Source: an uncultured Lachnospiraceae bacterium (lineage in GTDB: Bacteria; Bacillota; Clostridia; Lachnospirales; Lachnospiraceae). From it: DNA of 6,978 nucleotides. The notes below the pieces were generated by a model. The model did not search any database. It saw only the letters and a list, made by a program, of their open reading frames with translations, and was not told where the DNA came from. Below, piece by piece: positions 4,194 to 6,978 of this stretch (positions are counted from its first letter, which is position 1; each line of letters begins with the position of its first letter). The translations under genes were made by a program, and so were the position numbers. The DNA is taken from positions 1 to 6,978 of the forward strand of contig CADBTO010000223.1 of the NCBI GenBank assembly GCA_902797565.1. The letters run 5' to 3'.

Positions 4194-6305
4194 CTACGCC
4201 TCACTCACCTTTTCTTCCGCCTTTGTGCCGTCTTTCTCCACCAGGTCTTCCAAATAGCCACAGGACGCATCCGAGCAAACCACATGGCTGCCTTTGATGA
4301 CCATATAGGATCCGCACTTCGGACAGGGCTTCTCCACGGGCCGCTGCCAGCTCGTAAAATCACACTCCGGATAATCCTCACAGCCATAGAACCTGCGCCC
4401 CTTCTTTGTCTTCCGGATCACCAGCTCCTTGCTGCACTTCGGGCAAGGCACCCCGATCTTCTCCAGATACGGCTTGGTATTCCTGCATTCCGGAAAGCCG
4501 GGGCAGGCAAGGAACTTCCCATGGGGCCCATACTTGACCACCATATTCCTGCCGCAGTTCTCACAGATGACATCCGTCACTTCATCCGAAAGATCTACCT
4601 TTTCCAGCTCCTTCTCTGCCTTGTCCAGTTCCTTTTCAAACTCCGGATAAAAATCGCGGACAATGGCCCGCCACTCCACATTCCCTTCTTCCACCTCATC
4701 CAGCTGCCCTTCCATTGTTGCCGTGAAATGCTCGTCCACGATCTCCGGAAAGGAATCCTTCATGATATGGTTCACCACTTCACCAAGCTCCGTGACGAAA
4801 ATGCTCCTGCCTTCCTTTCCGATGTACCGCCGTTTTTCAAGCGTCGTAATCGTCGGGGAATAGGTGCTCGGCCGCCCGATCCCCAGTTCCTCCAGGGTAT
4901 GGACGAGCGAAGCTTCGGTAAAATGCGCCGGGGGCTGCGTGAAATGCTGCTTTTCCTGGAGGCTGCCCAATGACAGCACATCCCCTTCCTTCAGCTTCAG
5001 GATCACCGGCAGCTTCCCTTCCTTCTCCTCGTCCGCAAGGGAATACACCAGATGCCAGCCATCAAAGACCTCCCGGGTCGAAGATGCCGTAAACAGGTGT
5101 CCCCCCACATCCAGCCGCGCCGTCGTGGTGGCAGAGACATACGGGCTCATCTGGCTGGCAAGAAACCTGCGCCAGATCAGCTGGTACAGGCGCATCTGGT
5201 CCCGGCTCAAAGACTCCTTGACTTCTGACGGGAGCAGCGTCACATCCGCAGGCCGGATCGCTTCATGCGCATCCTGCACATTCTTCTTCGACTTTTTGGA
5301 AACCGCGCCGCTGCCCAGATACTCCTTGCCATGGTTTGTGACAATATAATCCGTGGCCGCTGCCCTTGCCTCGTCCGAAATCCGGATGGAATCGGTACGC
5401 AGGTACGTGATCAGCCCCACTGTCCCTTTTCCTTTGATATCCACACCTTCATAGAGCTGCTGGGCAATCCGCATCGTTTTTGAAATGGAAAAATTCAGTG
5501 CCTTTACCGCTTCCTGCTGTAATGTGGAGGTAGTAAAAGGCAGCGGCGGCTTGTGCTCCCGCGAGCTTTCCCGTATCCCCTCCACCGTCACTTCCGAAGC
5601 CTTGCCGATCTCCTCCCTGATTGCATCCAGCTCTTCCCGGCTGTCAATCGACTGCTTTTTCTTCCCTTTTCCATAATAATTTGCCAGAAACGGCTTTTTT
5701 GCCCCCTTGGGCATAAATTCCGCTTCCAGCGTGAAATACTCCCTGGGAATGAACGCGGCAATCTCTTCCTCCCGGTCACAGATGATCCGAAGCGCCACAG
5801 ACTGCACGCGGCCTGCCGAAAGGCCCCGCTTCACTTTTGCCCAGAGGATCGGCGAAATCTTGTAACCCACCACACGATCCAGCACCCTGCGTGCCTGCTG
5901 GGAATCCACCAGCTTCATATCAATCTCACGGGGAGACTGGAACGAGGCTTTCACGGCATTCTTCGTAATTTCATTAAAGGTAATCCGTGAGAAGGAGCCA
6001 TCCTGGAGCTTCAGCGCATTCACCAGATGCCAGGAAATTGCCTCCCCCTCACGGTCGGGATCTGTTGCGAGATATACCTTGTCTGCTTTCTTCGCCTCTT
6101 TCCGAAGCGCGGCAAGCAGTTCCCCCTTCCCGCGGATGGTAATGTACTTGGGTTCGTAATCCTTTTCCAGATCCACTCCCAGCTGGCTCTTGGGCAGATC
6201 CCGGACATGCCCGTTGGACGCCATCACCTCATAATTTTTTCCCAGAAACTTCTTGATCGTCTTCACCTTGGTTGGCGACTCCACGATCACCAAATTCTTT
6301 GCCAT
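4194..6305 (-). CDS. topA: DNA topoisomerase I (type IA)
   Basis: This type IA topoisomerase relaxes negative supercoils by cutting one strand through a 5'-phosphotyrosine link, and so balances gyrase in the nucleoid. The product is 703 aa, a usual length. The N-terminal TOPRIM domain starts with NLVIVESPTKVKTI (Glu9) and has TDPDREGEAISWH with Asp82, Asp84 and Glu86, the metal site. The catalytic tyrosine is Tyr301 in GLITYLRTDS. Other family blocks are LSAGRVQSVALR (162-173), DAHEAIRP (345-352) and GIGRPSTYSPTI (475-486). The C-terminus carries three four-cysteine zinc ribbons: Cys581/584/601/607, Cys621/624/642/648 and Cys661/664/677/682, all intact, then a short charged tail. The ATG at 6305 has AGGTG about 10 nt upstream, within the dprA-topA junction; dprA ends 13 nt before. 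codY follows with a 4-nt gap. Confidence 0.98.
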   Translation of the reverse strand: MAKNLVIVESPTKVKTIKKFLGKNYEVMASNGHVRDLPKSQLGVDLEKDYEPKYITIRGKGELLAALRKEAKKADKVYLATDPDREGEAISWHLVNALKLQDGSFSRITFNEITKNAVKASFQSPREIDMKLVDSQQARRVLDRVVGYKISPILWAKVKRGLSAGRVQSVALRIICDREEEIAAFIPREYFTLEAEFMPKGAKKPFLANYYGKGKKKQSIDSREELDAIREEIGKASEVTVEGIRESSREHKPPLPFTTSTLQQEAVKALNFSISKTMRIAQQLYEGVDIKGKGTVGLITYLRTDSIRISDEARAAATDYIVTNHGKEYLGSGAVSKKSKKNVQDAHEAIRPADVTLLPSEVKESLSRDQMRLYQLIWRRFLASQMSPYVSATTTARLDVGGHLFTASSTREVFDGWHLVYSLADEEKEGKLPVILKLKEGDVLSLGSLQEKQHFTQPPAHFTEASLVHTLEELGIGRPSTYSPTITTLEKRRYIGKEGRSIFVTELGEVVNHIMKDSFPEIVDEHFTATMEGQLDEVEEGNVEWRAIVRDFYPEFEKELDKAEKELEKVDLSDEVTDVICENCGRNMVVKYGPHGKFLACPGFPECRNTKPYLEKIGVPCPKCSKELVIRKTKKGRRFYGCEDYPECDFTSWQRPVEKPCPKCGSYMVIKGSHVVCSDASCGYLEDLVEKDGTKAEEKVSEA
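4199..4202 (-). promoter_or_regulatory. codY ribosome binding site, inside the end of topA
   Basis: GAGG lies 9 nt before the codY ATG and within the last topA codons. A second purine run, GGGAG, touches the ATG and is too close. This placement supports the 4189 start and coupled translation with topA. Confidence 0.5.
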
Positions 6306-6318
6306 AATCCAACATCAC

Positions 6319-6978
6319 CTACAACTGCATTTTTGTGAGACGAGGCCCATCCGGCTCCACACGCACGAAGCGGCCGGGAAAAACCTCTTTTGCAAGCCCC
6401 TTTTCACACAGATCCACCATACAGGACAAAACAGAAAGCAGGGGCAGGCCACTCTCCTGTACGATGCCCTCTATACACTGCGCGTAAAAATCTAAAAAAC
6501 TATACACCACTCCCTGATCTTTTTCAAGATGAAATTCTTCCAAAGAAAAAGAAGAAGTTTCATGCAAAGACGGAGTTTTTTCACGCCTTCCTCCCATAAA
6601 ATCCGGAAAATCCGAAAGTTCCGCCAGTAAATACTCTTTGGACAGGATAATCCCCGCCCCCTGGGAGATCGCCAGGTTTGTCCCGGCGCTCAGCGGATCC
6701 GTCACCCGTCCCGGCAGCGCATAAATGTCCTTCCCCTGCTCCAGGGCATATTCAAGCGTGATCAGGGAACCGCTCCGCCCCTTCGCCTCAATGACGACCA
6801 CCGCCTGCGCAATGGCACTGATCAGCCGGTTGCGCACCACGAAATTCTTCCCCAGCGGCGCTGTACCGAGCGGATACTCACTGAACAGGCACCCCTGGTT
6901 ATTATATGGAAGCTTTTCAAAAATATCCCGATTCTGCGGCGGATAACAGATATCCAGCCCGCAGCCCAGAAACGCGTA
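6319..6978 (-). CDS. dprA: DNA-processing protein DprA/Smf (N-terminal part missing at window edge)
   Basis: DprA binds incoming single-stranded DNA during transformation, protects it and loads RecA; it is also widespread in bacteria not known to be competent. Visible are 219 codons, in frame from the window edge to the TAG at 6319. The Rossmann-like domain is clear: FLGCGLDICYPPQNRDIFEK at fragment residues 3-22, then SEYPLGTAPLGKNF and VRNRLISAI, GRSGSLIT (67-74), and ALPGRVTDPLSAGTN. After a variable linker comes a C-terminal winged-helix domain (fragment residues about 154-206), with the pattern VYSFLD...GIVQESGLPL...GRFVRVEP. The true start lies outside the window; a GTG at 6840 opens a shorter frame, but the upstream codons are conserved DprA and that start can be dismissed. 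topA begins 13 nt downstream, so they are probably cotranscribed. Confidence 0.95.
   Translation of the reverse strand, partial: YAFLGCGLDICYPPQNRDIFEKLPYNNQGCLFSEYPLGTAPLGKNFVVRNRLISAIAQAVVVIEAKGRSGSLITLEYALEQGKDIYALPGRVTDPLSAGTNLAISQGAGIILSKEYLLAELSDFPDFMGGRREKTPSLHETSSFSLEEFHLEKDQGVVYSFLDFYAQCIEGIVQESGLPLLSVLSCMVDLCEKGLAKEVFPGRFVRVEPDGPRLTKMQL
6499..6527 (-). promoter_or_regulatory. Candidate internal promoter for topA-codY within the end of dprA
   Basis: TTGAAA (6522-6527) and TATAGT (6499-6504) are separated by exactly 17 nt. Each matches 5 of 6 positions of the sigma-A consensus. The predicted start is near 6492, about 190 nt before the topA ATG. The site lies inside the dprA coding region, over the first helix of the winged-helix domain, so protein constraint could have produced it by chance. 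If real, it would let topA and codY be expressed without dprA. Confidence 0.4.

Noticed and set aside
3984..4973. Plus-strand frame of 329 codons opposite codY and topA
   Set aside because: It crosses two real genes on the other strand and shows no domain or motif; it arises from codon bias in topA and codY.
1..6978. Mobile element, CRISPR array, toxin-antitoxin or defence system
   Set aside because: The window is filled by eight recognised housekeeping and flagellar genes. I saw no transposase, spaced repeat array, terminal inverted repeats or unassigned gene.

Overview
The window looks like chromosomal DNA from a motile, Gram-positive, Clostridia-type bacterium. The most likely group is Lachnospiraceae, of moderate GC content. 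This is inferred from the CodY and FlgB/FlgC/FliE/FliF/FliG families, the G-rich Shine-Dalgarno sites and the gene order; the species cannot be named from the sequence. Every gene I can support lies on the minus strand, so transcription runs from high to low coordinates and the coding region is nearly gap-free.

Layout in order of transcription: (1) 6978-6319, the C-terminal part of dprA (DNA uptake and recombination mediator), cut by the window edge. (2) 6305-4194, complete topA (DNA topoisomerase I, with three zinc ribbons). (3) 4189-3395, complete codY (global GTP/branched-chain amino acid sensing repressor), starting 4 nt after the topA stop. (4) 3394-3272, a short AT-rich region with phased A-tracts, a good sigma-A-type promoter and a G-rich leader. 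(5) The start of a flagellar fla/che-type operon: flgB (3271-2870), flgC (2830-2378), fliE (2340-2020), fliF (1897-272) and the first 89 codons of fliG (269 to the edge).

The first block is housekeeping DNA metabolism and nutrient sensing. The second builds the flagellar core in assembly order: FliF forms the MS ring, FliG the rotor switch, FliE the ring-to-rod junction, and FlgB/FlgC the proximal rod. codY lies directly upstream of the flagellar promoter, and CodY controls motility in several Firmicutes, so nutrient status could be tied to flagellar synthesis here. The order dprA-topA-...-codY-flgB-flgC-fliE-fliF-fliG matches Bacillus subtilis, except that the genes between topA and codY in Bacillus (trmFO, codV/xerC, hslV/clpQ, hslU/clpY) are absent.

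I see no mobile element, CRISPR array, tRNA/rRNA, defence cassette or unknown gene. The points worth a second look are regulatory: the phased A-tract/CodY-like repeats before flgB, the 122-nt fliE-fliF spacer with competing hairpin arms and a GGA-rich direct repeat, a candidate promoter inside the end of dprA, and a divergent effector region in CodY.
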